NCBI GenBank assembly: GCA_024741835.1
Contig: JAENRP010000180.1
Span: 25,436-89,435, forward strand
DNA from: Diplocarpon mali
Lineage: Eukaryota; Ascomycota; Leotiomycetes; Helotiales; Drepanopezizaceae
Direction: 5' to 3'
Length of the DNA stretch: 64,000 bases
Below, in pieces: positions 11,447 to 22,989 of the stretch (position 1 is its first letter; each line of letters starts with the position of its first letter). The position numbers were made by a program, and so were the translations under genes. Below the pieces are notes generated by a model. The model made no database searches. It was not told the origin of the DNA and saw nothing but the letters and a program-made list of their open reading frames with translations.

Positions 11447-14400
11447 TCATGAGCCTAACGCAGCGTCTTTGACGTCCTCCTCGTCCAAGACGCACGATTC
11501 TTCTGGGGAGGTGGCAACATTCATATCTTTGGTTTTCCATGTGTCATCAACCCAGGGCTGTTTCTCGCCGAGGAACACTATGCGGCCGTCGCCCTTGGCG
11601 AGGGCATCAACAACGTATCGCTGAGCAACTTCTCGCACTTGCTCTTTGGTAACATCAAGCATTCTCTCTCTTCGCTCTTGCATCATTTCGGAGGAAATGC
11701 CAGATAAGAAGCGACTCATGCCCTCAGCACTAACAGATTTGGGAGCATCTGTGCTCTTGAAAATAGACAGTTTTGCTTCCTCGAGATCGCGGTCTGTCCA
11801 CTGTTTCTCCACGGCCCACTGCCCCGCATTGCGCATGATGGATATGGTGTTCTGGGGATTGGGATCACGGTAAGAGTAGAAACCAAAAACGCCTTCTAAT
11901 GCACGAGCGTAGGCACCGCCACCGTATGCGCCTCCTTTTTCCCGAATTTCGTGGTGCAGGTGCTTATTAGTGAGCAGCTGTGAAAGGATCGAAAGGGGTG
12001 CACTAGCTGCAGATATATAAGGAACGGTCGGAAGAGCGAGCGCACCGTAGTAAACTTGGTAAGGTAACGGGAAGAAAGTCTTCGTATCCCTGGAGATATT
12101 TGGAGGAGAGCTTTTCGTAAATAAGCTTTCTGTTCGCGGAAGTGAAGCCAGAAAGCTCTGCAGCGCCGCCTCATTGGACATGACACTTTCCGATCCGCAA
12201 GTAAGGGCGGCGCGGAACCTACTCACCCCCGAAAAGGCCAATTTCTGAATGGCTTTCAGTTTCTCAATAATATCTGCAAGCCCCTCAGACTCAGGTCTGG
12301 ACGCCAAAGAAGTGATAAGTTTGACTTGTGATAATCCACTGACTTGCTGTCTCTTTCTGGAGTAGTTTGTCAGGCCAGATTCCGCGAAGCCCATAGCGTA
12401 TGCGTGGCCTGATGATGCAATATTGTTCACCACACCATCGGCACCTCCTTGCAAAAGCTGCCGAATTCGACTCTCCGCCTCGCTGCTATCGAAGTCTGTG
12501 TCGAGTACAAGTTTTCGAAGTATATTAAACATGTGCGACACATTACGGTCCAGCACGCTTCCACTGAAGATCATGCCCTCGGTTGAAGACCTGAAGTCTA
12601 GAGGTGAGGGAGATGAAGAATAGGCGGCAGATACCCCACCGGTCTTTAACTTAATAAGATCTTCGAGCTGCTCCATCGACATATCTTTGGTGCCCAGCCG
12701 CATGATGCAATCGGTGAACAATGGGATGAGCGCCCTCAATTCCTCTGGCAAATTCTCAAAGGTATTGACAGCTCGAAAATATGTTAGGCCATTTGTTGGC
12801 GCTTCTCGCCATTGAACACTGACATCTCCGATCTTAGAATCCCGCACTTCTACCTTCTCTTTCCGTCGCGGAATATCCTTGACGTGTAGTGTTGGCAGAC
12901 AGCTGAGATCTTCGGTGTTCGATTTTCCTTGCTCAACGAGAAGTTCGAGCTCTTGCTTCTCCAATTGCGCACGAGCTTCTGCTTCGCTCCCAGCCCTGGC
13001 CGTGACTTCTGCGATCTTGCCCGCAAGACGAGCTGCTTCTTCCTGGGCCAATTCTTCGCCGTATGTCGGCGAGGGAGTCATCGTAAATGTCAAGGTGTTA
13101 TCATTGAGAAGATATTTCTCCACGAGCCCTTCCAAGTAGCCCCCCTTGGAGACTTCCGCCTTGAAAGCAGAAACAGTGTCGTTCCAAGCCAGAGATTCGA
13201 ATGGATCAACTCCTTCGAACCATTGGGGTTTGACCCTCTGCATCAATCCCATACCGAACTTTGCAGTCTTGTGTTTTAGACTGATCTCTAATTGATGGAG
13301 ATAACCGTCAATCTTAGTCTTGTCGAAGCCGGTCTTATGAACCTCTTCAAAGGTCTTGTGGATGGCCTCCTTGACTTTGGGAACATCTACTTCTTTCACG
13401 CCGGTAAGACCAATTGAGAAGATATGTATCGGTCCGGAATTGTCCAAGCCGCTATTGGGACTCCAGTCTGTTCCAAGACCAGCCTCGATTAAATTTCGAT
13501 ATAGTGGTGAGCCATAGCCATCCATCAGCAGAGCCGACACGATGCCCAGCGAGAATGATTCCAAAATATTTGTAGCGTCTCCCAGCAGCCAGGATGTAGA
13601 TGTCTTATACTGCATGTCCTTACCCACCAAAGGATCGATGGGTCCAGCGACGGTAATATGCTGGGGGCCTCCACTTAGGTCGATTGGCCTCCGTATGTCA
13701 AAATCTCTTTCGATCTTTCCAAACGCGCTCAGCTGTGCATTGACTTCACGCAAGTGATCCCCCAGAGGCATATCTCCGTAAGTAAAGATTTTGGCGTTGC
13801 TTGGATGATAATGTTCAGCATGAAACTTCTTGAGTTGCTCGTACGTCAAGTCTGTAATCTTCTGTGGATCTCCTCCCGAGTTGTTTATTGCCGGAAATAT
13901 GTGATCCTGATATCTGATGTAGTATAGATAGCCTGCATCTGACATTTGTCCCTTCATCTCATTGTAAACCACGCCTTTGAAGACTAACTTGCTATCCTCT
14001 GGCTTGGTGGCAGTCCCGGCTGCAGCAGCCATGGGATTCTCGGGTCCTATTCTCCATCCTTCTTGGGTAAAGTCGCTCTGCTTCAATAGCGGATGTAATG
14101 TCGCATCAAGATAGACAGACATCAAGTTTCTGAAGTCTTGTTGGTTGGTTGTTGCAAATGGATAGAAGGTATGGTCAGAAGCAGTCAAGGCGTTCATGTA
14201 ATTTGATAACGAACGTGGGAGCATTTTGAAGAATGGGTCTCGAATAGGGTATCTACAGATATTCAGCATATTGCGCGCCGAGGAGAGGCACTCCCTACTT
14301 CTCACTGCCACATAAGGCAGTATGCTCGAGGATATGCGGCACTCCAGTATCATCGGGAGGATTCGTCTTGAAGCCGATGGAAAATACATTGTTCTTATCT

Positions 14401-14576
14401 TCCCGCGCAACGTGCAGGTAGTCAGCTCCTGTCTTGTCGTGCTGCAGATGCAGGGCTGACAACTCGAGTTCCGGAACATGTTTTGATCGTAGGAGTGTGA
14501 AGCCATGAAGTTGCTGTCCAGGCTTGAGAAGCTCCGTCGCATTTCGGATCGCTCCCTTTGATGCATTCCGTAACAT
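11447..14576 (-). CDS. CYM1: Mitochondrial presequence protease (M16C metallopeptidase)
   Basis: Cym1/PreP is a matrix zinc metallopeptidase that degrades cleaved targeting peptides and other unstructured peptides. Exons are 14299-14576 and 11447-14252 (46-nt intron, phase-consistent), giving 1027 aa, typical of the family. The inverted zinc motif HxxEH is HILEH at residues 81-85 within [19 protein letters not shown], and the join continues as [11 protein letters not shown]. The distal glutamate region [15 protein letters not shown] and the C-terminal half with [18 protein letters not shown] are also family features. The first ~15 residues are Arg/Ala/Asn-rich, compatible with a short presequence. 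It is divergent from the taxilin-like gene. Confidence 0.96.
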
Positions 14577-15460
14577 TCTGGGCAGTTGGCGATGAGTACC
14601 TAGGTAGGTGTGTAAGCTGGATTGGCCAAGCGCACGATGTACAGGACCTCTGCAGCTGAAGAATATCGCCGCTCGATCCGGGGTATGTCTACCCTCGCCG
14701 CCCGCAAATCAAACATGCATAGGAAAATCGTGATCGCAATCGTTAAAAGGGCCAATCAGCGAGGATCGGTTCTATGACGCCCCCTGCTGAGTAGACACGA
14801 AATTAGCTAAATATCACCGTAAGTCTGCTTCAGTTGCTCTGTTAAGGTTCCTGGTCTTGTAGGTTCTGCGTATAACACACCAGTATTTTGGGATATGTTT
14901 TACGGCTCGCAAGGGCTGGCCACCAATCGGAGACGCGCTTTGGACTTTCAGCACAGATTTCGTGTGGTTTTGCATTTATTGAGGGTGGGGGGCTCCAAGT
15001 ATAACGTGTTTTACAGTAGTACGTAACGCCAGTCGTGCTTAAGCAGCTTGGAGTGTGAAGACAATACGTAATCCAAGCATTCCATTTTGGGCAGGGTGGA
15101 TCTTTTTGTTAGGTGAAAGTAAAAACACCGATACAATAAAGAAAATATACACTGCGATCGTAAATATGTCCCGGCGCTGGCATAATTTTGCCTCTTTGAT
15201 GCAGACGTAAAACTTGCGACCCGGCCACTAGTCTCCATTTAGACGGTGGTTTGTTGCCCCAACCTCTCCATAGAGCCTACAACGCGCAGCACGATAGGAG
15301 CGCAGGGCAAGTCGATGGGAACACGAAGCAACCATATCACGAGCTTATCCTTGCGCCAAACCTGAACTACTTACACAGTACGCCATAGGGACGGTGCTGT
15401 GCTTGCGCCGGCGAGCTCTGAACCTGACAACGCTGTCGTGATCTTACGCCAGAATAAATT
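14577..15460. promoter_or_regulatory. Divergent promoter region, CYM1 and taxilin-like gene
   Basis: These 884 bp lie between two head-to-head genes and contain no convincing ORF. CT- and AT-rich patches occur and no specific operator could be identified by eye. Confidence 0.4.
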
Positions 15461-17391
15461 ATGTCCACCACTGCGAGCTCAAGAGCTCCTTCCATTCCAG
15501 CCAACCACTCCCACCCCGAGTCTGCCTACACGAATGGATATCATCACCATCACCATGATACCAGCGCCATGTCGGGAAACGCTGGGAAAAAGGGGTCTGG
15601 GAAGAAGAAGGCAGATCCGAATGAAGCGTCCAACTTGATCGCTGCGAAGATTTCGCAACTGGAGTCTGATGCAGCCGGAGACAAGGAGCAGGAGGCAGAA
15701 ATTGGTGGGTCCCCCATGTGAAGGCATAGCCTCTATTTGTTCAAGTCAGATGGATTTACGGCTATCTCATGAGATCCCACAAGCGGACCTCGTGAGGGAA
15801 ACATGATTGGCGTGAATTTGCCACTGATGCACTGCTGTTCTTTTTAAATGCCAGCTCGAGAACCACTGCTACTCGATAGCTTCTTCATCTGAGCAGATTC
15901 ATGACTCCGAGCTGGCGCCATCACTCACTCCTGCTTACCATTTACTAATGCATGATACAGAGCGAGAACTGAAAAAGTACAACCGAGAACTCAACAATCT
16001 CACCTCGAAATCAGACGACCTGCAGAAAATCGATGTGCTCCACAAGCGTGTTAGTGACCTGTTCATGTCTATGAAGCGGTTGGAACGAGACAACCAGAAG
16101 AACAAGAAGCGGGGCGATCAGCTGCAGAAGGAGAGAGATCATGCTAGAGCCGACTTCAGCAAGACTACTACATTAAAGGAGAAGTTGGAGAAACTGTGCA
16201 GAGAGCTTCAACGGGAAAACAACCGACTCAAGGTCCGTTGACAGAGAAGAACTTCCGTTCGGAGGTACTGACTTGGCATAGGCGGAGAACAAGACTATGC
16301 AAGATGCAGAAAAAGAGAACCATAATGCCTGGGACGAGAAATTCAGGCAGGTTCTGTGGCAGCTGCAAGAATACCAAGAAGCCAAAGACTTTCCCCAGGC
16401 TCAGGTTGTCAATATCGAAGTTGAGGAACTGTTTGTTGCACTTTCATCTGGTAACAATCATTCTCTGACATCAATTGCAGATTCAAGCAACGATTCAAGT
16501 CTTTGATTGATCAGTATGAGCTCCGCGAACTGCACTTCCACTCCCTCCTACGGTCAAAAGAACTAGAAGTCCAGTACAACATGGCAAGATTTGACCGCGA
16601 GAGGAAACTAGCCGAGGCAGAAGTTTCGAGATCCCGAACCCTCAACTCTCAAGTCTTGACATTCTCAAAGACGGAGACTGAGTTGCGTAATCAGCTTAAT
16701 ATCTACGTTGAAAAATTCAAACAGGTACGTTTTTAGGGTTTCGCTATTGATTTCTTCCAGTTTCAGTCTCCAGTCTTATGGCTCCTGTATTGGATATGGA
16801 TTGTACTTATTGATATATATACTGTACCGCTAACACTGTTAGGTGGAGGATACGCTCAATAACAGCAACGATCTATTTTTAACTTTTCGTAAAGAGATGG
16901 AGGAGATGTCCAAAAAGACAAAGCGCCTTGAGAAGGATAACATGACCCTGACCCGGAAGCATGATCTAACAAATCAAAATATCCTCAAGATGGCGGAAGA
17001 ACGCACCAAGACGAATCTAGAAATGGATTCTTTACGGAAGAAGAACGAGAAGCTGACGAGTATCATTAATCAGATGCAGAAGCAGGGAAGGGGAGTTGCT
17101 GGTGGTATGGCGGTGATGGCGGAAGGAAGTACGGAGGGAGAGTATGCCGAAGGCGACTTGGAGAATACCGAAAGTGACTACGATTACGATGATGAGGATG
17201 AGGAGGGCGACGATGGAGACGGGGACGACGAAGAAGGAGATGAGGGTAGTGACGGAGACTACAACGAGGATACCGAGGAGGAGGTTATACCTCTCGAGGG
17301 ACCAAAGCAGTTTGGGCCTCTCCCTCCGCCAGATCTTACTGCTGTTGCGAATGGGGTAGTCCCTGCCACGGCCAACGGTAGCAAGCACTGA
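15461..17391 (+). CDS. Taxilin-family coiled-coil protein
   Basis: Taxilins are long coiled-coil proteins linked in animals to syntaxin binding and vesicle traffic; the fungal role is poorly defined. Exons are 15461-15704, 15961-16232, 16282-16434, 16488-16724 and 16843-17391, giving 484 aa. Residues 1-75 are low complexity with a His run and a KKGSGKKKAD patch. The taxilin core runs from ERELKKYNRELNNL through WDEKFRQVLWQLQEYQE and RFKSLIDQYELRELHFHSLL to VEDTLNNSNDLFLTFRKEME. A very acidic tail (Asp/Glu run near residues 410-450) follows. The third intron (16435-16487) uses a weak GTTGCA donor and is fixed only by the conserved EELF-QRFKSLIDQ junction. The first intron is long for this window (256 nt). 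Confidence 0.9.
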
Positions 17392-17970
17392 CCTTTGGTC
17401 TGGATCTGGACAGTCGTGAGTTTGAGCTTGTATTACATAGCTTGCGCGATGTGGAGCTAAATGTCTTGCCTTAGCGTTTGCTCCTGGTATGTAATTCGAT
17501 GAACAGATTTGCCAAGGCTTTCTGAATATGCAGATTATTCACTCCGGTATCAACAGCATCTTTTGCTCAGGTTATCATGGGAAACTTCAACCCTCTCAAG
17601 GTCGAGGCTGTCGAAGTGAAGAATGTAAGTAGGGCCTCAATTGACTCTGTTCTTCTGCCGCTAGCATAAGCAGAGTTATCAAAAGGCAATACGCTTACTC
17701 TGTCAGATTTTTTCCGCATATTCCCTAATGTCAATGTCCTTTATGACTTCCTACAATTGTGAACATAAAGTCTTTGCGTTCGGTCCTTTGAAACTGTTGT
17801 CATTACTATTTTGCGCCTTTAATCCTGCGTATATCCTACAAACTCCTTGTCTTGCAAGATTTCCATGTCGCTCCGCTATCATGCATGCTTGGATTGGCAC
17901 ATGTGAAGCTTCTCAATACCTCAGTACACGGCCTGTCGTGGACCCATATAAAACCCTCTATTGTTCTCAT
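17392..17970. other. Convergent intergenic / 3' UTRs
   Basis: This region lies between the taxilin-like gene and the minus-strand 2EXR gene. At 17577 a short plus frame (MGNFNPLKVEAVEVKN) runs into a GTAAGT at 17623, which looks like an exon end, but no continuing exon could be found. It is left as probable 3' UTR. Confidence 0.35.
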
Positions 17971-18795
17971 TTACTGCTGCGCTCTTGATGAGTCTCTTCG
18001 CTTCTCAGCACGCTCAACTCTCTGCTGGTCAAAATAATCCTTGAAGCATTTCTCAATCAAGCCGTGCCAAGACTTATGAACACGAAGATGCAGCCAGATT
18101 TTCCATAGTCCACCCCACTCTAGTAGCCAATCCAAACTTTGGAGATCGATAATGCCCTGGGTTGATCCACATTCCTTGTTGTTGAGATCTTTGTGGTACT
18201 GATATACCGGCTGGGGTGTGTAGACAATAGTGTAAGGAAGCATAGTATCAAGGCAATCAGACGCATTAGTCAACTCATATTCCTTTTTCAATGATACTTC
18301 CCAAGCCACTTTTTGGAACTGGCGCCAGATTGGACGCGTGGAAAGCACTGTTGAAACAGCCATTCTCATTATCTTGTCAGTTTGGTATTGCTCAATGTAC
18401 AAGGTGTCCCGGTCGAAATTGACTCTGGCGGAGAGAAAGAAAGAGTTGGTGGGGAGCAGGATGTAATACTTGAGAGCCACTTGTCGGGATTCATGGTTGA
18501 CAACTAAAGCCGGCTATCTCGACAAGTCAGTGGAAAAGATTCTAGGGTTTTTGATAAAACTGCTTTGCATAAATTGGTCTATACTGACTTGAATGTACAT
18601 ACAAGGTGATGGCGGTACAAGCATTGGCCGAGCGTCTGTAAACTCATGGAGCAATGGGGTCTGGCTGAGACGGATGGTTTGTTGATCTGTTGTTGCAACA
18701 AACTCCCAGATCATCAAACGGAGTTCAATTGGAAGACCACTAAATGTCGGAGATATTCTTGGAGCACTTGGAATATTGTCAGATCTGGGTATCTC
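17971..18795 (-). CDS. 2EXR-domain protein, 5' end unresolved
   Basis: This fungal protein family of unknown function is recognised by GLPIELRLMIWEFV near the start and by NHESRQVALKYYILL (the usual 'xCRESRxxAL' element). Two exons are supported: about 18589-18795 and 17971-18513. The 75-nt intron 18514-18588 has a GTCAGT donor and joins in phase. A GTATGT slightly upstream (18598) is a better donor but breaks the frame. No ATG precedes the conserved motif in frame, so at least one 5' exon is missing. An acceptor-like CAG ends at 18796, and the initiating exon may lie in 18800-19174. The C-terminus has aromatic and charged residues and no membrane segment. 2EXR genes often vary between related fungi. 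Confidence 0.7.
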
Positions 18796-19492
18796 CTGTC
18801 GTAGGAAGAAGTTGGGACAGACCTTTGTATACCCTGAATTCTATCTTCTGCAGCCAGACCTGTTTTGACGATAAAGTCTTGGAGTTTATGCGTCTTCTCT
18901 GGAACCCTTTTGGAGTATTAGGTGTGTCTGCTTTGAATTTGTTAATTTGGATAGAGACCCACTTTCTATCATTTTCACCACTTCCGTCTTTGGTCCTGAT
19001 CTTCTCTTTCTTCTTACACCATCCACGCTTCATAATGATCTGCCAGCGTTTCATGATGAGAAGTCTTTTTTTAGTCAAGCTAGGAAAGCTTGAATGCCGA
19101 CCTCCTTGTATTCGTCGGAAACGAATTACACCTGAAGTGTAATTTGATTTAAGATGAATTATGTCGAAAGTCAATACTAACTATGGTGTGAAGCGAAATC
19201 GAAGCTAATACAAAACAAGTCTGATCGGCTGAATATTCAGATGTCCAAGCTTTGGAGCTAATCTCCATTGGCACTAGTAGCTGTACCCCAATTTAGGTCA
19301 TTCTGTATCGCAAGCAATCGGTCCCATCCTTCGGTCTCATTATCTCAACACAGAATGTCGAGGCCCTTGAAGCATTGTACTCGAAGGAAGGTATCCGATA
19401 GTTCTGCGACGAATTCAACATATTCGCCGTCCACAAAGCCTACATGGCATTAGCTTGTCAATCACAACAGGCTTTACAATCATCCCGTCACA
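18796..19492. other. Intergenic / possible 5' exon of the 2EXR gene
   Basis: A minus-strand frame covers 18779-19174 (Lys/Arg-rich, no domain). It could hold the missing first exon of the 2EXR gene, but the only phase-compatible intron seen is about 37 nt, too short to trust. The remainder is upstream sequence of the next plus-strand gene. Confidence 0.3.
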
Positions 19493-20797
19493 ATGGCACC
19501 TCTCTTGGAAGACCCTCGATATCGGCAAACCTGGAACCAATTATCTCAGAATGCCGAATCCGCCACCGAATCCGCCGCCGCTGGTATCTGGACTTTTCAG
19601 CACAAGTATATAAGCCCTTGCTTTGCGTCCATCGCGTCCAGCGTCGAACAATGCACTGGGCCTTGTTTTCCAGATCGAGAGGAGCGCGCACGGCGCATAC
19701 GGGAGAGAGGTCGAACCAGAGGACGGGCAGAGCTGAGTTTCGACTTTTACGATGATTGGGACGAAGAGAACGATGGCCGTAGTGGAGGTTTGCTGGGAGG
19801 CTGGGGCAATGATGAGTTGGACAGGCTATTGACAGGAAGCGGATCGCACAGCGGGCCAAGCGGTGGAGTCGATCAAGCTCCCCGACGGAAAAGGGGGATG
19901 AGTTACGGTACGAGGGGGGTTAGACGGAAGAGCCTCGAGCCAGATCCGACTGTCATACCGAGTACGAGTGCGCTAGGATTTTTGGGACGGCTCCCATTCA
20001 AGTTAGGGGGAACGTTGAGATACAAGCCCAGTGCAGCGGACTTGCAGGATCATCCAGGAGCTTCGCGGTCTGATTATAATCATGAAGAGGGGCAGCCACT
20101 CCTGCCCGAAGACCATGGCGACGACGAGGGAGTTAAAAGGAAGGGTCACCACAGGAACCGGAGTTCCACTGCAAGTTCAGGTGAGACGACGGATTCTATG
20201 CGATCGCGGGGCGATCTCTTCCCCAGTGACGGAGAGGACGACGCAGTACCATTAAGCGACGAGTTCGCAATGGTATTGGAAAGGCGCATGACGAATACGG
20301 ATGATAAGAGTAGTGGGAAGACGAGATCTAGCAAAGGTAAAAGACCTTCTGGATCGAGGACGGTATCCCGGACGATGTCCAGAACTACCCAGTCATCCCA
20401 ATCGAGGCCGTCTCTGCACAGAGCCAGCTCTGTGTCGTTGCCCCAGACTCCGGAAGTACAGAGTCCAGGGATGGTCGGAACACCATCTTTATCGGATCTG
20501 CAGCGGGAGGAAGAGAGGGTATGGCATGAAGAGGAATTGGATGTAGAGAGGAAACGCCAGGCTGCGGTAAAGCTAGCCGTTGATCGCGGGCTCCACATCC
20601 AGCAAATGGAAGCTGTCCCGGAGGCAAAGATGGAACGGTCGCAAGTCGAAACCATAACCACGCCCGACGAAGTGGCTGTCGGTGCTCCCACCAACACTGG
20701 CTCTGGAGAGACAGTCCAGGGGGGTATGCCCAAACCTGCTTGCAGCAATCAGGCCGAAAAAAATTTCATCCCAGCCAGGTTACCGCACTTCAGCTGA
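19493..20797 (+). CDS. Unrecognised Ser-rich, largely disordered protein
   Basis: A single exon of 434 aa with a good ATG. The function is not recognised. The N-terminal ~55 residues (MAPLLEDPRYRQTWNQLSQ, then FASIASSVEQCTGPCFP) look ordered and contain three closely spaced Cys. A basic RERARRIRERGRTRGR-type patch and an acidic FDFYDDWDEE stretch follow. The middle is rich in Ser, Arg, Gly and Asp with runs such as SRTVSRTMSRTTQSSQSR. A predicted helix LQREEERVWHEEELDVERKR lies near residues 335-360. Such architecture suits a scaffold or signalling adaptor, but that is speculation. The gene ends 50 bp before an assembly gap; the stop is present, so the ORF looks complete. Confidence 0.7.
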   Translation: MAPLLEDPRYRQTWNQLSQNAESATESAAAGIWTFQHKYISPCFASIASSVEQCTGPCFPDREERARRIRERGRTRGRAELSFDFYDDWDEENDGRSGGLLGGWGNDELDRLLTGSGSHSGPSGGVDQAPRRKRGMSYGTRGVRRKSLEPDPTVIPSTSALGFLGRLPFKLGGTLRYKPSAADLQDHPGASRSDYNHEEGQPLLPEDHGDDEGVKRKGHHRNRSSTASSGETTDSMRSRGDLFPSDGEDDAVPLSDEFAMVLERRMTNTDDKSSGKTRSSKGKRPSGSRTVSRTMSRTTQSSQSRPSLHRASSVSLPQTPEVQSPGMVGTPSLSDLQREEERVWHEEELDVERKRQAAVKLAVDRGLHIQQMEAVPEAKMERSQVETITTPDEVAVGAPTNTGSGETVQGGMPKPACSNQAEKNFIPARLPHFS

Positions 20798-20847
20798 ACC
20801 TGGGTGATGTAACTACTCGTTGACGGGCTTTTGGCATGCCACTTGGC

Positions 20848-20945
20848 NNNNNNNNNNNNNNNNNNNNNNNNNNNNNNNNNNNNNNNNNNNNNNNNNNNNN
20901 NNNNNNNNNNNNNNNNNNNNNNNNNNNNNNNNNNNNNNNNNNNNN
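20848..20945. other. Assembly gap (98 N)
   Basis: A run of 98 undetermined bases lies between the Ser-rich gene and the nitronate monooxygenase gene. The flanking sequences do not match each other, so it is not an obvious collapsed duplication. A single N also occurs at 22360. Confidence 0.98.
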
Positions 20946-21070
20946 GGCGTTATACCAGCATGCGAAGCGCTCGCTGCTGTGAATTTTATTTGGGCGCACC
21001 CATAATAGAATCGATATTCCCGAGAATCTCTCAAGCTTCAATACCATGGGACTGTGTCGATGCTGGATTC

Positions 21071-22123
21071 CTACAGCTTGCTCGTCGCTCCCAAGAAGGT
21101 CTGTCCCTGCTTCAGCATCTCGACAGCCTCTGCAACCATCTCAGCCACAATCTGAGCCGCTGGTTGGATACTGGTTATCACGCCCGCAACGACACCCATC
21201 AAATGCGGAATATCAAAGTCGTTCCCATTCTCCATGTCGTACTCCAACGGCACGACCCCCTTTGCCGTCAAGTCGGCGATCTTCTGCGGCTCCGCCTCCC
21301 ACTTGTCAATCCAGGCGTTCCTCTTTGCCCTCAAGGGCCGGCCACTAACGACCAGCGTCCTGATGGTATCCTCGAACTGCGCGCTCACGACCGCGTCCTT
21401 ATGCTCCTGACTGCACCCTGCCTCGGGACTCGCTACGAACCTCGTCCCGACCCACACGCCCGTCGCCCCCTGCATCAAACTACTCGCCAGACTCCTCCCA
21501 TTATAGATGCCGCCCGCAGCAACGACCAAGGCCGTCTGCCCCCCGAGTCGCGCAGGCCGATACTGCTTCGCGACATCCACCACGGCCGGGATCAGGATCG
21601 AGTTCGGGATATCGCCCGTGTGCCCTCCCCCCTCGCCGCCCTGCGCGCACACGATGTCCACGCCGGCGTCCAGCGCCCTCTGCGCATGTTTCGGCGCCCC
21701 GACCATGTTCATGACCAGGATGCCGGCCTCGTGGAGCCGCTCGACGACATGCGGAGGCGGGACCCCCACGGCGCTGATGAACAGCTTGGCGCCTTCGTCG
21801 ATGGTGACGGCGATCAGCTCGTCGAGCTGGCCTTTGGTGTAGTCGTGGTTGGTCTTCCTCGCACCGTCGCCGATCTTTGGGAGCGCGAGGTCGACGCCGA
21901 AAGAGAGGTCCGGGGAGGCGAGGTGGGCTTTCAGCTCGTGGATTCTCTCGCGGAGTTGTTGGGGCGAGTAGCCCAGCCCGCCGATGCAGCCGAGGCCGCC
22001 GGCGTTGGAGACTGCTGCTGCGAGGGGGCCGCCGGACGTCCGAGCCATGCCAGCCAGCAGGATGGGGTGCTTGATGTCGAGGAGAGTGGTGAGGGCGGTG
22101 GTGATGGGGCCCTGGGACGCCAT
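21071..22123 (-). CDS. Nitronate monooxygenase / 2-nitropropane dioxygenase family protein
   Basis: An FMN-dependent TIM-barrel enzyme that oxidises nitronates such as propionate 3-nitronate, protecting respiration from nitro toxins. It is a single exon of 350 aa from ATG 22123 (MASQGPITTALTTLL). Family features are HPILLAGMARTSGGPLAAAV (FMN binding), VSNAGGLGCIGGLGY, MVGAPKHAQRALDAGVD, CAQGGEGGGHTGDI with the catalytic-site His, and ALVVAAGGIYNGRSLASSLM followed by GATGVWVGTRFVASPEA. The open frame extends upstream to 22270, but MASQ is the start that fits the family. The gene is conspicuously GC-rich, especially at third positions, compared with genes left of 20 kb. It could be native or acquired; this cannot be decided here. 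Confidence 0.92.
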   Translation of the reverse strand: MASQGPITTALTTLLDIKHPILLAGMARTSGGPLAAAVSNAGGLGCIGGLGYSPQQLRERIHELKAHLASPDLSFGVDLALPKIGDGARKTNHDYTKGQLDELIAVTIDEGAKLFISAVGVPPPHVVERLHEAGILVMNMVGAPKHAQRALDAGVDIVCAQGGEGGGHTGDIPNSILIPAVVDVAKQYRPARLGGQTALVVAAGGIYNGRSLASSLMQGATGVWVGTRFVASPEAGCSQEHKDAVVSAQFEDTIRTLVVSGRPLRAKRNAWIDKWEAEPQKIADLTAKGVVPLEYDMENGNDFDIPHLMGVVAGVITSIQPAAQIVAEMVAEAVEMLKQGQTFLGATSKL

Positions 22124-22989
22124 GATTGCCGGCTTTAGAAATGGAGGGGGCTTCCACCGCTCCCGGTGCTTCGATGAGATAGAGGAGTGTAAACAACGGT
22201 CGGACCGGGCGGTGCAGGATATATGGTGGGCACTGGATGGGAGAGTATATGATTGTTGGTATACTCGCACTTGGAGCTCAGCTCTGGCCGTCGGGGGGAT
22301 CGCGGTCCGCCTCGGTTGCTGGAGACTTTGCGGGGGAAGCGAGCCGAGGTCTCAGGGGGNTCCGACGAGAAGGACTCGACAAGACTGGCAACGCGATGAT
22401 CGGATTCCATAGAGAAGCCAGCAATTCCTCTCGTAGCTACTGTACTGTACTGTTGCCTGGCACAGATCGAAGCTCGCCATCTTGTCTGATGCCCGAATCC
22501 GTGTTCTCTCGTCGGGTCGGGGAACAGCGGAACAGGTCAGTCTCGCGGAGAGGTCTCTTTCTCTCTCTCTCCGGGCAGTCAGACTGCTGGTGGCTCAGCG
22601 CATCCTGCACCGCACTTGGATGACTGGCCCAAGCAGCTTGGGTAGCTGGATCTTCTCAACTCATCTCGTCTCATCTGATCAGGGAGAAGCCAGATCAGGC
22701 AGATTCTTGGCCAGCCAGCCATCGAGCCCGTCCTGCGAAACTCGACCTCGAGACTGGCCTTCTCTCTTCCCCGGGCCGACTGGCGCTCCGGATGTAAGTG
22801 TATGGATGTCCTGATGCAGGCAAGTAGATAAGACGAGTTGGATGGGTCGAGCGACGAACATCAATTCGAACGGGATCGGATCGGGTCGGATCGGGTCGGA
22901 TCATCTTTCTCCATCCTCACTCACTTGATGCCCGGCAGCTGATTGCCGGAGCGAGAAGCTGGGTCGGGAATCTCTGGCCCTCTCTATAG
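22124..22989. other. GC-rich intergenic with short repeats
   Basis: No gene is supported. The stretch has a CT microsatellite near 22555-22578, a decamer tandem array near 22871-22902 (unit ggatcgggtc, about three copies), and one N at 22360. It probably contains the nitronate monooxygenase promoter at its left end. Confidence 0.45.

Noticed and set aside
16435..16506. Read-through frame in the taxilin-like gene ending ...SSNDSSL at 16506
   Set aside because: The conserved EELF-QRFKSLIDQYELRE junction shows that 16435-16487 is an intron and that the read-through stop is not used.
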